A stretch of 64,000 nucleotides of DNA from JAIBJN01 sp963748205 (GCA_963748205.1 CAVVIB010000012.1:99004-163003); one strand, 5' to 3'; shown: positions 16,487 to 25,957, numbered from the stretch's first letter. Made by a program: numbers and translations. The notes: generated from the sequence alone by a model not told the origin.

Positions 16487-17027
16487 CTAGGCCACCTTTC
16501 GGAGCCGGCGCAGGCGGCAGCGCTCCCGGACGGCACACGGTGCCTGGAGCCGGGACAGGCGCGGGATCCAGTCGGCCGGGAGGTCTCGAATCGAATCCTC
16601 GAAGTCGGCGACGAGCTCGGCACCTGACGCGTAGTGCTTTCTCACGTCGTGGTCGTCGCGCGCTTCCTCGACGAGCAGGCCGGCGGCGACCATCGCGTCG
16701 ACTTCGGCGGCCGCGGGCTCAGCCGTGGCGAACAGCTCGCTGCCCTCGACCTCGCAGAGATCCTTGCCGTCGTACTCGACGACCGGGTTCGGGCGGATCA
16801 CCTGGAGATCGAGCATCAGTCCGCCAGGGCCTAGGACGTCTCGGAAGCGGCGCAGGACGTGCACGACGTCCTCGGGCTCCAATCATCAGAGCGACCAGGA
16901 GAAGACGACGATGTCGTACTGCGTTCGCGGGATCTCGATCTGCCTCGATCACCGACGCGCCCGAGAAGTCGGCGAGGCGACGAAGCGAGTCGAGGTGGAC
17001 GCCTTCCGGATCGAGGACGGGCGGCAT
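16487..17027 (-). pseudogene. Relic of a class I SAM-dependent methyltransferase
   Basis: The beginning (17027 down) reads VLDPEGVHLDSLRRLADFSGASVIE, which matches the start of a small methyltransferase up to the first strand of the SAM fold. The glycine-rich SAM loop and the next 50 or so residues are missing. The sequence resumes as YDIVVFSWSL, two adjacent TGA codons (16888-16883), then LEPEDVVHVLRRFRDVLGPGGLMLDLQV, the motif II/III region. It runs to a normal-looking end at 16487. Deletion, frame change and two stops make an active enzyme impossible. It lies directly downstream of the LysR gene. Confidence 0.65.
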
Positions 17028-17032
17028 CTCCT

Positions 17033-17992
17033 CTACGTCACGTTCGCCGGGGCGTGATGAGCGCTCTTGGTGCACCGGGTCACGGTCGCCATGAAGCGTC
17101 GTTCGCTTGGGCTCGGCGAGCGTCGCGCGAGGCGGGCGATGTGGAAGCGCCGCTCGATCCGGGGCTGGCCGGCGAGGCGGAAGCACTCGAGCTCGCCTCG
17201 CTCGACTTCCTCGGCCACTGCGTAGAGCGAGACGAACGCGATGCCGAGCCCTTCGCGAGCCGCGCGCTTGATCGCCTCGGAGGAGTCGAGCTCCCAGACT
17301 CGCTTCGGCTCGACTCCGGCGGCGCGAAGCGCGCGGTCGGCGACCTGCTGGGTGCTCGAGCGCGCCTCGCGCACGAGGAGCGTCTCGGAGGCGAGCGCGG
17401 CCGGCTTCACCTTCCCCTTCGTCTTGCGTAAGAGCCCCGGCTTGGCGATGCCGACGATCTCGTCGGAGAGGAGCGGCTCGAGCTCGACCCGCTCGTCGGC
17501 TGCGGCCTCGCCGACGAGGGCCAGGTGGATCCGGCCGGCCAGCAGCCGTTCGATGATCTCTCCGGTCGAAGCGATCTCGACCTCGATCGAGACGTTGGGA
17601 TGGTCGCGCTGGAAGCAGCCGAGCGTGTCGGGTAGGAGGTAGACGCCGGGGGTGGTGGACGCGCCGATGTGGATCGTCCCGGTCTCGAGCCCCGCGAGTG
17701 CATGCAACTCCTCTTCGCCGGCGGCAAGGGTTGCAAGCGCCTGGCTCGCGTGCGAGGCGAGCACACGCCCGGCCTCGGTCAGCTGGCTGGTTCGTCCGTT
17801 TCGCTCGACGAGTCGCTGGCCGGCGGCCGCCTCGAGAAGTCGTAGGTGCTCGCTTGCGCTCGGTTGTCCGATCCCTACCGCGCGCGCGGCAGCTGAAACG
17901 CTGCCCTGCCGCTCCAACTCGACGAGCAGGCGAAGCCGCGTGGAGTCCCAGAGAAGGGACAGCGTCCTATCGGCAGGAGCGATACTCACCAT
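17033..17992 (-). CDS. LysR-family transcriptional regulator
   Basis: 319 residues: winged helix-turn-helix (about 14-75, SVSAAARAVGIGQPSASEHLRLLEAAAGQRLVER) plus a periplasmic-binding-type effector domain (about 100-300). It resembles the CysL/CbbR-like group (VYLLPDTLGCFQRDHPNV). Divergent from the persulfide-dioxygenase-like gene at 18046, with 53 bases between starts, so it probably controls that gene and the MFS-rhodanese gene behind it. A sulfur-linked effector is plausible but inferred. Confidence 0.9.
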   Translation of the reverse strand: MVSIAPADRTLSLLWDSTRLRLLVELERQGSVSAAARAVGIGQPSASEHLRLLEAAAGQRLVERNGRTSQLTEAGRVLASHASQALATLAAGEEELHALAGLETGTIHIGASTTPGVYLLPDTLGCFQRDHPNVSIEVEIASTGEIIERLLAGRIHLALVGEAAADERVELEPLLSDEIVGIAKPGLLRKTKGKVKPAALASETLLVREARSSTQQVADRALRAAGVEPKRVWELDSSEAIKRAAREGLGIAFVSLYAVAEEVERGELECFRLAGQPRIERRFHIARLARRSPSPSERRFMATVTRCTKSAHHAPANVT

Positions 17993-18045
17993 CGGTACTT
18001 TCGTCTAGCTCGATGGCAGAGTACAGCCTAGGCTGAGGGTCAGAG

Positions 18046-18801
18046 ATGATCCTGCGCCCCTTCCTCTACGACGACACCGCCTGCGCGAGCTACCTCTTCG
18101 GTTGCCTCTCGCACTCGCAGATCGGGGTCGTCGACCCCCACGTCGAGCTCGTCGACGCCTACCTGGAGGCAGCAGAGCGAGCGGGGTCGCCAATCACGGC
18201 GGTCTTCGAGACGCACGTGCAGGCCGATCACGTCTCCGGCCTTCCGGCGCTCGTCGAGGCGACGGACGCAACGGCGTACCTCCCGGCCGATGCGGGCGTC
18301 GAGTTCGACCACGTTGGCCTGATCGACGGCCAGGTCGTTGAGCTCGGGAACACCGTGGTCCGCGCGCTCGCCACGCCGGGACACGCGCCTGCCCATCTCG
18401 CCTTTGTCGTGGCGGACCGGCGGCGCGGGACGGAAGAGCCGTGGCTCGTCTTTACGGGCGACTCGCTGCTCGTCGGCGACGTCGGCAGGCCCGATCTGCA
18501 CTCCGCCGGCGACCCGGAACCTCTCGCGCGCGAGCAGTTCCGCTCGATCCGACGTCTGCTCGAGCTTCCCGACCACGTGCTCGTCTACCCGAGCCACTAC
18601 GGCGGCTCCGTCTGCGGGCGCGCCCTCTCGAGCAACCCCTTCTCCTCGATCGGCTTCGAGCGCCGCCACAACGAAGCCCTCGCGCAGGCAGACGAAGACA
18701 GCTTCGCGCGCGCACTTCTGCAAGACGTGCCGGCACCGCCGGCCGATCAGGCGGCGATCGTCGCCGCTAACCGCAGCGGGCTCTCGCCGGCCCGCAGATG
18801 A
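18046..18801 (+). CDS. ETHE1-like metallo-beta-lactamase fold hydrolase (persulfide dioxygenase candidate)
   Basis: 251 residues of the rhodanese-linked MBL family. The metal motif reads THVQADHVSG: the second His of the usual HxHxDH is Gln. In ETHE1-type persulfide dioxygenases the single iron is held by the first His, a later His and an Asp, so the change can be tolerated; it would damage a two-zinc hydrolase. The later ligands are seen in ATPGHAPAH and FTGDSLLVGDVGRPDL. The end PSHYGGSVCG...SSIGFERRHN is typical. It overlaps the MFS-rhodanese gene by four bases, supporting a persulfide or sulfite role. Confidence 0.82.
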   Translation: MILRPFLYDDTACASYLFGCLSHSQIGVVDPHVELVDAYLEAAERAGSPITAVFETHVQADHVSGLPALVEATDATAYLPADAGVEFDHVGLIDGQVVELGNTVVRALATPGHAPAHLAFVVADRRRGTEEPWLVFTGDSLLVGDVGRPDLHSAGDPEPLAREQFRSIRRLLELPDHVLVYPSHYGGSVCGRALSSNPFSSIGFERRHNEALAQADEDSFARALLQDVPAPPADQAAIVAANRSGLSPARR

Positions 18802-20474
18802 CGCCCGGCTCCGTTCGCCTCGGGCTTCGGGCGAACGCGGGTCAGTTCGCTCTCCTCGTTGGGCTGAACGCGTTCGTGGGCGCGATGGTCGGCCTCGAGC
18901 GGAGCGTCCTTCCGCTCGTCGGCGAGGACGAGTTCGGACTCACCTCCACGAGCGCGATTCTCTCGTTCGTTGTCGCCTTCGGGTCACGAAGGCGCTGGCC
19001 AACCTCGCCGCGGGTGGGCTGGCCGAGCGCGTAGGGCGCAAGCGCCTGCTCGTTCTCGGTTGGCTCTTCGCCCTGCCCGTCCCGCTCCTCATCGCGACTC
19101 GCCCCGAGCTGGTGGGTGATCGTCGTCGCCAACCTCTTCCTTGGCCTGAACCAAGGCCTCGCCTGGTCGATGACCGTCGTCATGAAGATCGACCTCGTCG
19201 GGCCGAGGCGGCGAGGGCTTGCGCTCGGGCTGAACGAGTCGGCCGGCTATCTGGGCGTCGCGGTTGCGGCGCTGGTGACCGGCGCCCTCGCGGCGACTTA
19301 CGCTCCGCGGACGATCGTCTGGGTCGGCGCCGCCGTCATCGCGGCGGCCGGGCTGCTTGTGTCGGTCTTTTTCGTCCGGGACACGGGTGCACACGTCGGC
19401 GAGGAGCAGCGGGCACACGGAGCCAGGGATGCGCGCTCCTTTCGGAGCGCGTTCGCGCGCGGCACACTGCGAGACCCGGTTCTCCGCGCTTGCTCGCAGG
19501 CAGGCCTGGTCAACAACCTGAATGACGCCCTCGCCTGGGGTCTCGCGCCTCTCTACCTGGCCGCGAACGGTGCCAGCGTGACCGAGGTCGGCATCGTCGC
19601 CGGCGTCTACCCAGCCGTCTGGGGCGCCGGCCAGCTCCTGACCGGTTGGCTCTCCGACCACACGGGGCGAAAGCCGCTGATCGTCCTGGGGATGCTTGTC
19701 CAGGCCGGGGCGCTCGTGCTCCTGGTCGCCGGCGGGGGCGCCTTCGCGCCTGCTCTTGGCGCCGCCATCCTGCTCGGAGCGGGAACGGCCCTCGTCTACC
19801 CGACCTTGATCGCCGCCGTCTCAGATGTCGCGCAGCCGGTCGAGCGTGCCCAGCTCGTCGGCGTCTACCGCTTCTGGCGCGACTTCGGCTTCGTCGTCGG
19901 CGCAGTCATCGCCGGCGTCGTCGCCGACGGGTTCGGGGCCAACTGGGCTATCGCCGTCGTCGCGGCACTCACGGCAGCAAGCGGTCTCTGGGTTGCTTTG
20001 ACCCACTGGGCCAGGCAACCTCGGCCGGTGCGACGATCGGTGGACGATCTCCTTGCCGAGGCGCAGGAGCGGATCGCACCTCGCCTCGATCCGGAAGACG
20101 CTCATCGTGCGATGGCCGACGGAGCCCTTCTCGTCGACCTGCGCTCACAGGACGAGCGGCGTCGTCACGGGGTCGTTCCCGGATCGCTGCACATTCCACG
20201 CTCGGTGCTCGAGTGGCGAGTCGATCCCGACTCGGGTTACTCGAACCCGCACATCACGACTCTCGACCGCTGCCTTGTCGTCTTCTGCGCCCAGGGTTTC
20301 TCCTCGAGCTTCGCCGCAGCGAGCCTGCGCGAGCTGGGCTGCAGCAACGCCACAGACATCGTCGGCGGCTTCGACGCGTGGAGGTCGGCCGGACTTCCTG
20401 TGCGCACGCTCGACGAGGATCGAGGACTGGAAGGTGAGCTTCCGGGCATGGGCGCGCCCGAGCCGCTCGCGTAG
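18798..20474 (+). CDS. MFS transporter fused to a C-terminal rhodanese domain (two frame breaks)
   Basis: About 558 residues after repair. Twelve membrane helices form an MFS domain (about 10-405), with LAERVGRKRL and LSDHTGRKPL as the two inter-helix motifs. An extramembrane rhodanese domain follows (about 430-540) with catalytic Cys in VVFCAQGFSSS near residue 497. The fusion is real in the sequence: one uninterrupted reading frame runs from 19116 through helix 4 onward to the rhodanese end. Frame breaks lie near 18980 (one base missing) and 19110 (one extra). It overlaps the persulfide-dioxygenase-like gene (ATGA). Export or import of a sulfur species coupled to sulfur transfer is the inferred role. 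Confidence 0.82.
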
Positions 20475-20561
20475 CGGGCCGATGCTCGATCTCTTCGCTG
20501 CGCCATTCGCCCTTCTCGGGAAGGGACAGCCCCGGTGTTCTGGGGGACACGTGGTGGACCG

Positions 20562-21077
20562 CTAGGCGGAGGCCTGGGTTCTAAGCTCGGTCGGGCGTGC
20601 GTGGGGGAAGGCGATGCGGGCGGCGTCGAGCCTGAGGACCTCGACTCGCGCGAGCTGGTCCTCGGCGCGCTCGGCGAGCGCCGGGAAATCGTGGTGCGCG
20701 AGGCGTTGATCCTGTGACGCGACGTTCTCGAGGGCTCGCCACAGGGCCTTCTTGCCCGAGATGCCGATCGCCAAGCTCTCGAGCTCCAGCACACGGGCGA
20801 GCGGTGTGTACTCGAAGAGCTTCCCGTTCGGCTTCAGCCGTCGAACCTTCTCCAGCGCCCACCCCGCAGCCACCTTCGTGCGCGAAGGCTCGGCGCCGAC
20901 GTCGCGCATGATCTCGTGCAGCGTCCGGCGGTCTTCCACGATCTCGGCGGTCAGCTTCGCCAACGACTCGGCGAGCTCTGAGCCCTCGTTGTTCCGCTGA
21001 CAACGCTGGGCGAGCTGGAGCCCGAAGGTTGCTCCCGCGAAATGGTCCTGCAGGTAGATGTGGAGCGCGGCGGCCAC
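20562..21077 (-). CDS. Uncharacterised helical protein, ferritin-like length
   Basis: 171 residues, almost wholly alpha-helical, with ALHIYLQDHFAGATFGLQLAQRC at the start and EDRRTLHEIMRDVG after it. Charged helices end in LKPNGKLFEYTPLARVLELESLAIGISGKKALWRAL. The pattern resembles an actinobacterial family of unknown function with a four-helix look; no complete di-iron ExxH pair is evident. GTG start. It follows the FAD/Rieske gene on the same strand after 44 bases and may be co-transcribed with it. Confidence 0.7.
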   Translation of the reverse strand: MAAALHIYLQDHFAGATFGLQLAQRCQRNNEGSELAESLAKLTAEIVEDRRTLHEIMRDVGAEPSRTKVAAGWALEKVRRLKPNGKLFEYTPLARVLELESLAIGISGKKALWRALENVASQDQRLAHHDFPALAERAEDQLARVEVLRLDAARIAFPHARPTELRTQASA

Positions 21078-21121
21078 GAGGTGGTCGTATCCCGCCGTCG
21101 CGACACGGAAACGTGGACCGG

Positions 21122-22679
21122 TCAGGAGCCGGCCGCCGGCTCAGTGGGCTCTTGACGGGCGAGGTCCGTTGTGGCGGGACCCTGAAGAAGGCGCCCCTCG
21201 GCGGTGAAGCGCGAGCCATGGCAAGGGCACTCCCACGTCCTGTCGGACTCGCTCCAAGCGACGAGGCAGCCAAGGTGCGGGCAGCGGGCCGAGAGTACGT
21301 GCGTGTCGCCTGACTCGTCGCGGTAGACAGCCTGATGGCGAAGGCCGACACGAACCACGACGCCCTCGCCGGGCGCGAGGTCCGTCCCCGCCGAGCGAGA
21401 GCGGATTCGGTCGGCGACGAAGCGCCTGGCCACGCGTCCGTTTTCTGTGGCGAGTGACTTGGCGGAGGCGCGCGGAGTCCACCGCCGTGTGTCGTAGAGC
21501 GCGGCCCAGGGATTCGATCGGCCCACGATGGCATCCGTGATGATTCGCGCAGCGATCATTCCCTTCGTCAGGCCCCACTTGGCGAAGCCGGTCGCGACAT
21601 GAAGGCGCTCGTCTCCCCGTCGCAGACGTCCGATGTAGGGGAGCCCGTCAGCGGGGATGTAGTCGTGCGCCGACCAGTGCAGCTCGGACGCGACGCCGAA
21701 CTCGGCGCGCATGAACTCGTCGAGGGCCCGGTAGGCATCCTCGTCGCTTTGCTCGTCACCCGGCCGGCGGCTCTCTCCGCCGACGATCAGATGGCGATTC
21801 CCGTTGGCCGACGGCGCTGAGCGAATCGAGCGTGTCGGCTCGTCGATGCTGATGTACATGCCCCGCGGCGCCCGCGCCTCCGCCACCTCCGCGGAGACGT
21901 GCAAACGACTTCTGCGGATGCGCCTTCGCGAAGAAGAGGCCGCGATCGAGGAACGGCAGCTGCGTCGCGACCACGACATGTCGTGCACGCACGCGCCCGG
22001 AGCTCGTCTCGACCATCGCGGTTTCTCCGCTTCTCACACCGGTCGCCCGCGTCTGCTCGAAGACGTGGCTACCGTCTCCCGGAATCCGGGCAACCAGTCC
22101 TGCAAGATATTTCAGCGGGTGAAACTGAGCCTGCTCGTCGACGCGGATGGCGCCCGCAACCGGAAAGGGAAGGTCGGTCTCGCGCGTCAGCTCAGCGAGG
22201 ATGCCCGCGCGCCTCATGGCCGCCAGCTCTTCCTCGAGCTCGTCGAGCCTCCCCGAGGACTCCGTGTAGACGTAGTTGCTGGCCGGCTCCCAGTCGCAGT
22301 CGATTCCCAGGTCGACGGCGAGCGCGTTCAACTGCGAGATCGCTTCGCGGTTCGATTCGGCGTAAAGACGGGCTGCGTCGGAGCCGTGCGAGGAGGAGAG
22401 TTTCGCGTAGACGAGGCTGTGGCCGACGGTCAGCTTCGCCGTGGTGTTGCCGGTCGTTCCCAGACCGATTCGACGCATCTCGAGAAGCGCCACGCTCTTG
22501 CCTTCCTGCTTGAGCAGGTGGGCGACGGTGACGCCCGTTATCCCGGCTCCGACGACGGCGACGTCGACCTCGATGTCGCCCTCCAAGGCGGGGAACTCAT
22601 CAACCTCGGCCGTCGCCGACCAGAGGGAGCGGCTTGCATCCGAAGCGTCGATGCCGTGGATCTCCCCGACCCGCCACAT
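21122..22679 (-). CDS. FAD-dependent oxidoreductase with C-terminal Rieske domain (one frame break)
   Basis: 518 residues after repair. A DAO-type FAD domain starts with VDVAVVGAGITGVTVAHLL near residue 40, has the GNTTAKLTVGH segment, and ends HVATGFAKWGLTKGMIAARI. A Rieske domain (about 430-515) has both cluster motifs, CPHLGC and CPCHGSRF, so a 2Fe-2S centre is expected. An extra base near 21902 breaks the frame. Proteins of this build (YhfW-like) are widespread, but their electron donor and substrate are not settled. Confidence 0.88.
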
Positions 22680-22759
22680 CGGTACACCACTACTACAGGG
22701 TCCGGTTAGCGCTGCGGTTGAACGGGAATCGTGATGCTCACCTTCGAAAAGGAGACGTG

Positions 22760-22939
22760 ATGGCTACGCATGAAACTGAACGCCGGAACGCAGGCGGCGG
22801 CATCGGTATCGGCCTTGGCGGGATCCTCGTCATTGCAGGGATCGTCATCGCTCTGGTCTGGAGCGTCCTGCTCGGCGTCATCGTCGCCGTGGTCGGGCTT
22901 GTTGCCTTTGGCGGCTTTGCGAAGGGGAAGTGGTACTAG
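22760..22939 (+). CDS. Small membrane protein, 59 residues
   Basis: A polar start (MATHETERRNAGGG) is followed by one long or two short membrane helices (IGIGLGGILVIAGIVIALVW and LLGVIVAVVGLVAFGGF) and a basic end GKWY. The AAGGAG ribosome site and the terminator 52 bases after the stop support it as a real monocistronic gene. No known function. Confidence 0.75.
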   Translation: MATHETERRNAGGGIGIGLGGILVIAGIVIALVWSVLLGVIVAVVGLVAFGGFAKGKWY

Positions 22940-22990
22940 GAGCGTTTGGGCGCAATAGGTGGGGTGAAGCGGGACCTAGGGTCTGAACGT

Positions 22991-23020
22991 AGGGCCGGGG
23001 GCGACCCCGGCCCTTTCGTT
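22991..23020 (+). terminator. Intrinsic terminator
   Basis: AGGGCCGGGG, loop GCGA, CCCCGGCCCT, then TTCGTT. A ten-bp perfect stem after the small membrane protein gene. Confidence 0.8.
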
Positions 23021-23067
23021 GGCGACTGCCGCAGGCGGTCGCGGCTGGCACTCCAAGGGAGGTAACG

Positions 23068-23550
23068 ATGGCAACTGAAGCTGTCCGGCCACCGACGCAG
23101 CGTTCCCTCGCCCCCGCCGGCATCGTGCTCGGTCTCGGCCTAGGCGGATTCGTGGACGGCATCGTCCTGCACCAGATCGCCCAGTGGCACAACATGCTCT
23201 CCAGCACGGATCGCTGGCCCGCAACCACACTCGAGGGCATGGAGGCAAACATGCGCGGCGACGGGCTCTTCCACGCTGCCACCTGGATTCTTGTAGCGCT
23301 TGGCGTCTGGCTGCTCTGGCGCGCCCTACGAGGCGGCGCGCGCGGCTCGGGGCGGGAGCTCGTGGGCTGGATGCTCGCGGGCTGGGGCATCTTCAACTTG
23401 GTTGAAGGGGTCATCGATCACGCGATCCTCGGCCTCCACCACGTTCGCGAGGGCGGAAACGAGCTCCCATGGGATCTCGGCTTCCTCGCGTTGGGAGTCG
23501 GGCTGATCGTCGGTGGCTGGCTCCTCGTCCGCTCCGGGGGAAGCGAATGA
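23068..23550 (+). CDS. DUF2243 membrane protein
   Basis: 160 residues with four membrane helices. The signature GFVDGIVLHQIAQWHNMLS appears near residue 27, with a second His-rich site VEGVIDHAILGLHHVRE near 115. These match the DUF2243 family, often found beside copper- or oxidase-related genes, but here the neighbours are stress proteins. GGAGG ribosome site before the ATG. Confidence 0.88.
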   Translation: MATEAVRPPTQRSLAPAGIVLGLGLGGFVDGIVLHQIAQWHNMLSSTDRWPATTLEGMEANMRGDGLFHAATWILVALGVWLLWRALRGGARGSGRELVGWMLAGWGIFNLVEGVIDHAILGLHHVREGGNELPWDLGFLALGVGLIVGGWLLVRSGGSE

Positions 23551-23629
23551 TCAGCCGGGGCAAGGGCACTTGCAGTCGTCTGGCTCGTGAGGGCCGGAGA
23601 AGACCACGAGCCTCGAAGGGAGCTGGCGG

Positions 23630-23863
23630 GTGGAACGAGTGTCCGGCTTTCTCCTTCCGGTGGGCGTGACGAAGCGAATCGAGAATGGCGTCGGCTGGAC
23701 GCTGGTGGCCGGCATCCCTGTGGCGCGCTTCCGCGTGGTCGGTGAGACCCTCGTCTACCGTGGCTGGCCGGTTCGGGACGAGCTTGAGCCGGACGCAGGC
23801 TTCTGGGGTGGTCGCGGGCTCATCTTCGGCCGCGAGTTCTGCCGTTTTCGGCTCGTTCCTTGA
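23630..23863 (+). CDS. Hypothetical protein, 77 residues
   Basis: GTG start. The product is a mix of beta-rich segments (VGWTLVAGIPVARFRVVGETLVYRGWPV) with a basic aromatic end. Composition is protein-like, and alternative frames here are much more Arg/Ala-biased. There is no clear ribosome site and no recognised family. It may be a true small gene or chance. Confidence 0.4.
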   Translation: MERVSGFLLPVGVTKRIENGVGWTLVAGIPVARFRVVGETLVYRGWPVRDELEPDAGFWGGRGLIFGREFCRFRLVP

Positions 23864-24028
23864 TCGATGTGCCGGGAACTCGGCGCGGGCGGAACCTATC
23901 CGCGTTCTGACCCATACCTGAGGCCGGGCGCTTCCCTGGCCCGCGCCTGCGTCGTCCGGTCGACCCCTCGTTTTCGCCTCGCCGGCTGGGGTAACTCGAC
24001 GGCGAAGTCGAACCGAAAGGAGACTCGA

Positions 24029-24211
24029 ATGGCGAATCCCGTCCCCGCAGGCAGCGACGTGTCCGCAGGCACCTACGAGTGCACGAACTGCGGCAACCGG
24101 ATCGAAATGGGCTCGCAGACGCACATCCCGCCATGTCCGTCGTGTGGTGGAGGCGAGTGGCGGACTGTCTCCGGCGGCGACAGCGTCGACGATCCGTATC
24201 CAGGGCGCTGA
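24029..24211 (+). CDS. Small zinc-ribbon protein
   Basis: 60 residues with a rubredoxin-knuckle pattern YECTNCGNRI...PPCPSCGGGEW, four Cys expected to bind one zinc. AAAGGAG ribosome site. Such zinc ribbons commonly act as small adaptor or stress proteins in actinobacteria; no partner is evident. Convergent with the CBS gene, sharing a strong hairpin. Confidence 0.82.
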   Translation: MANPVPAGSDVSAGTYECTNCGNRIEMGSQTHIPPCPSCGGGEWRTVSGGDSVDDPYPGR

Positions 24212-24221
24212 GCGAGAAGGT

Positions 24222-24254
24222 GGCCGGCCGCCGCGAGCGTCGCGGCGGCCGGCC
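24222..24254. terminator. Bidirectional hairpin terminator
   Basis: GGCCGGCCGCCGCGA and TCGCGGCGGCCGGCC, 15-bp perfect arms with a three-base loop, between the convergent zinc-ribbon and CBS genes. Confidence 0.75.
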
Positions 24255-24259
24255 GATTC

Positions 24260-24673
24260 CTACTCCGAGATCTCCTCGACCACACGCCCCGTCTGGGCGT
24301 CGGCGCCCTCTCTGGCGATGTCGGCTTGTGCGAGCACTCCGACCAGCCGCTCGCCCTCCACGACTGGTAGACGCCGGACCTGATGGACGGCCATCTCGTT
24401 CAGAGCCTCGTCGAGGCCCTGGTTGGGAGTGACGGTCACCGGGTCGCTCGAGTGGATGTCGCCGACGGTGGTGGCATTCGGGTCCTTGCCCTCGGCCACG
24501 ACCCTCACCGCGATGTCGCGGTCGGTGACAACGCCGACGAGCATGTCGCCCTCGACGACGGGCAGGGAGCCGACGTCTTCGGATCCCATGAGTCGCGCCG
24601 CATCCGTCACCGGCGACTCGGGCCGGACGGTCGTGGGATTCGAGGTCATGATTTCGCGCACGCTCTGGGCCAT
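24260..24673 (-). CDS. Tandem CBS-domain protein
   Basis: 137 residues made of two CBS motifs: VREIMTSNPTTVRPESPVTDAARLM ... LPVVEGDMLVGVVTDRDI, then VGDIHSSDPVTVTPNQGLDEAL ... LPVVEGERLVGVLAQADI. They form one Bateman module that usually binds adenosine nucleotides. Stand-alone proteins of this kind (hypoxic-response or general stress type) are common in actinobacteria. ATG at 24673 has an AAGGAGG site; the longer upstream frame is spurious. Confidence 0.9.
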   Translation of the reverse strand: MAQSVREIMTSNPTTVRPESPVTDAARLMGSEDVGSLPVVEGDMLVGVVTDRDIAVRVVAEGKDPNATTVGDIHSSDPVTVTPNQGLDEALNEMAVHQVRRLPVVEGERLVGVLAQADIAREGADAQTGRVVEEISE

Positions 24674-24775
24674 TTGAGCCTCCTTGAGTTGCTTGCACGA
24701 AGGATCTCCGTCGGGAGCGGACGCAAAACCGGGACGGGTGAGGTTCGGATCTGCGGGCTCGGGTACGTCCGACGC

Positions 24776-25957
24776 ATGAAGGCAGTCGTCTGGCACGGCA
24801 CCGAGGACGTCCGGGTGGACTCCGTTCCGGATCCGGCGATACAGGAGCCCACCGACGCGATCATCCGCGTGACGTCGTCCGGCATCTGCGGGTCCGACCT
24901 CCACCTCTACAAGGTGCTCGGGATGTTCATGGAGGAAGGGGACATCCTCGGCCACGAGCCGATGGGGGTCGTCGAGGAGGTCGGAGGCGAAGTAGCCGGC
25001 ATTGCGCCTGGCGACCGCGTGGTCATCCCGTTCAACATCGTGTGCGGCCGGTGCTGGATGTGCGAGCGCGAGCTCTTCGCGCAGTGCGAGACGACGCAGG
25101 TGCGCAAGCACGGGAAAGGCGCGGCGCTCTTCGGCTACACGAAGCTCTACGGGCAGATACCGGGCGGCCAGGCCGAGTACCTGCGCGTGCCTCAGGCCCA
25201 TTTCGGGCCGATCAAGGTGCCGGAGGGACCGCCGGACGAGCGCTTCGTCTACCTCTCCGACGTCCTGCCGACGGCCTGGCAGGCGGTGCAGTATGCCGAC
25301 GTCCCAAAGGGAGGCTCCGTCGCGGTTCTCGGTCTCGGCCCCATCGGCCAGATGAGCGCGAGGATCGCCCGCCGTCGCGGTGCGGAGGTTGTGATCGGAG
25401 TCGACCTCGTGCCCGAGCGCCTCGAGATGGCCCGCCGGCACGACGTGACCACCGTCGCAGCCGATGACGAGGCGGACGTCGTGGCTGAGCTTCGCGAGCT
25501 GACGGACGGCCGCGGGCCGGACGCGGTTATCGACGCGGTCGGAATGGAGGCGCATGGGTCACCGGCCGCGGAGCTCATGCAGAAGGCGACCGGATTGCTG
25601 CCCGATCGAGTCGGCGCCGCGATCGCCGAGCGAGCAGGAGTCGACCGTCTGGCGGCCCTCCAGACCGCCATCGCCGCAGTCCGGCGGGGCGGGACGATCT
25701 CGATCAGCGGCGTCTACGGCGGGCAGGCCGATCCGATGCCGATGATGGATCTCTTCGACAAGGGCGTGACGGTGCGGATGGGGCAGGCGCACGTGAAGCG
25801 CTGGATCGACGACATCCTGCCTCTCCTCACGGACGAGGATCCTCTTGGCACCGGCGATCTGGCCACGCACACGATGCCGCTGGACGACGCGCCTCGCGGC
25901 TACGAGATCTTCCAGAAGAAGCAGGACGGCTGCATCAAGATCCTGCTCGCGCCCTAG
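24776..25957 (+). CDS. Zinc-dependent alcohol dehydrogenase, formaldehyde-dehydrogenase-like
   Basis: 393 residues of the medium-chain dehydrogenase family. Catalytic zinc ligands: Cys in ICGSDLHLY and His-Glu in LGHEPMG. Structural zinc cysteines: NIVCGRCWMCERELFAQCE. Rossmann motif VLGLGPIGQM. The insertion and end (QTAIAAVRRGGTISISGVYGG and IFQKKQDGCIKILL) match the glutathione-independent FDH-like group; the exact substrate is uncertain. ATG at 24776 begins the usual MKAVVWHG. Confidence 0.9.
   Translation: MKAVVWHGTEDVRVDSVPDPAIQEPTDAIIRVTSSGICGSDLHLYKVLGMFMEEGDILGHEPMGVVEEVGGEVAGIAPGDRVVIPFNIVCGRCWMCERELFAQCETTQVRKHGKGAALFGYTKLYGQIPGGQAEYLRVPQAHFGPIKVPEGPPDERFVYLSDVLPTAWQAVQYADVPKGGSVAVLGLGPIGQMSARIARRRGAEVVIGVDLVPERLEMARRHDVTTVAADDEADVVAELRELTDGRGPDAVIDAVGMEAHGSPAAELMQKATGLLPDRVGAAIAERAGVDRLAALQTAIAAVRRGGTISISGVYGGQADPMPMMDLFDKGVTVRMGQAHVKRWIDDILPLLTDEDPLGTGDLATHTMPLDDAPRGYEIFQKKQDGCIKILLAP

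Noticed and set aside
16883..16888. Two adjacent in-frame TGA codons in the methyltransferase relic as possible selenocysteine or Trp codons.
   Set aside because: TGA is used as a normal stop throughout the window, no SECIS-like hairpin follows directly, and the SAM-binding loop is missing anyway.
17967..17974. Complement of GCCGATAG near the LysR start, and GCCGATAT near 30826 inside the SARP gene.
   Set aside because: Neither has the CTNNRG hexamer 15 bases upstream, and both lie inside coding sequence.
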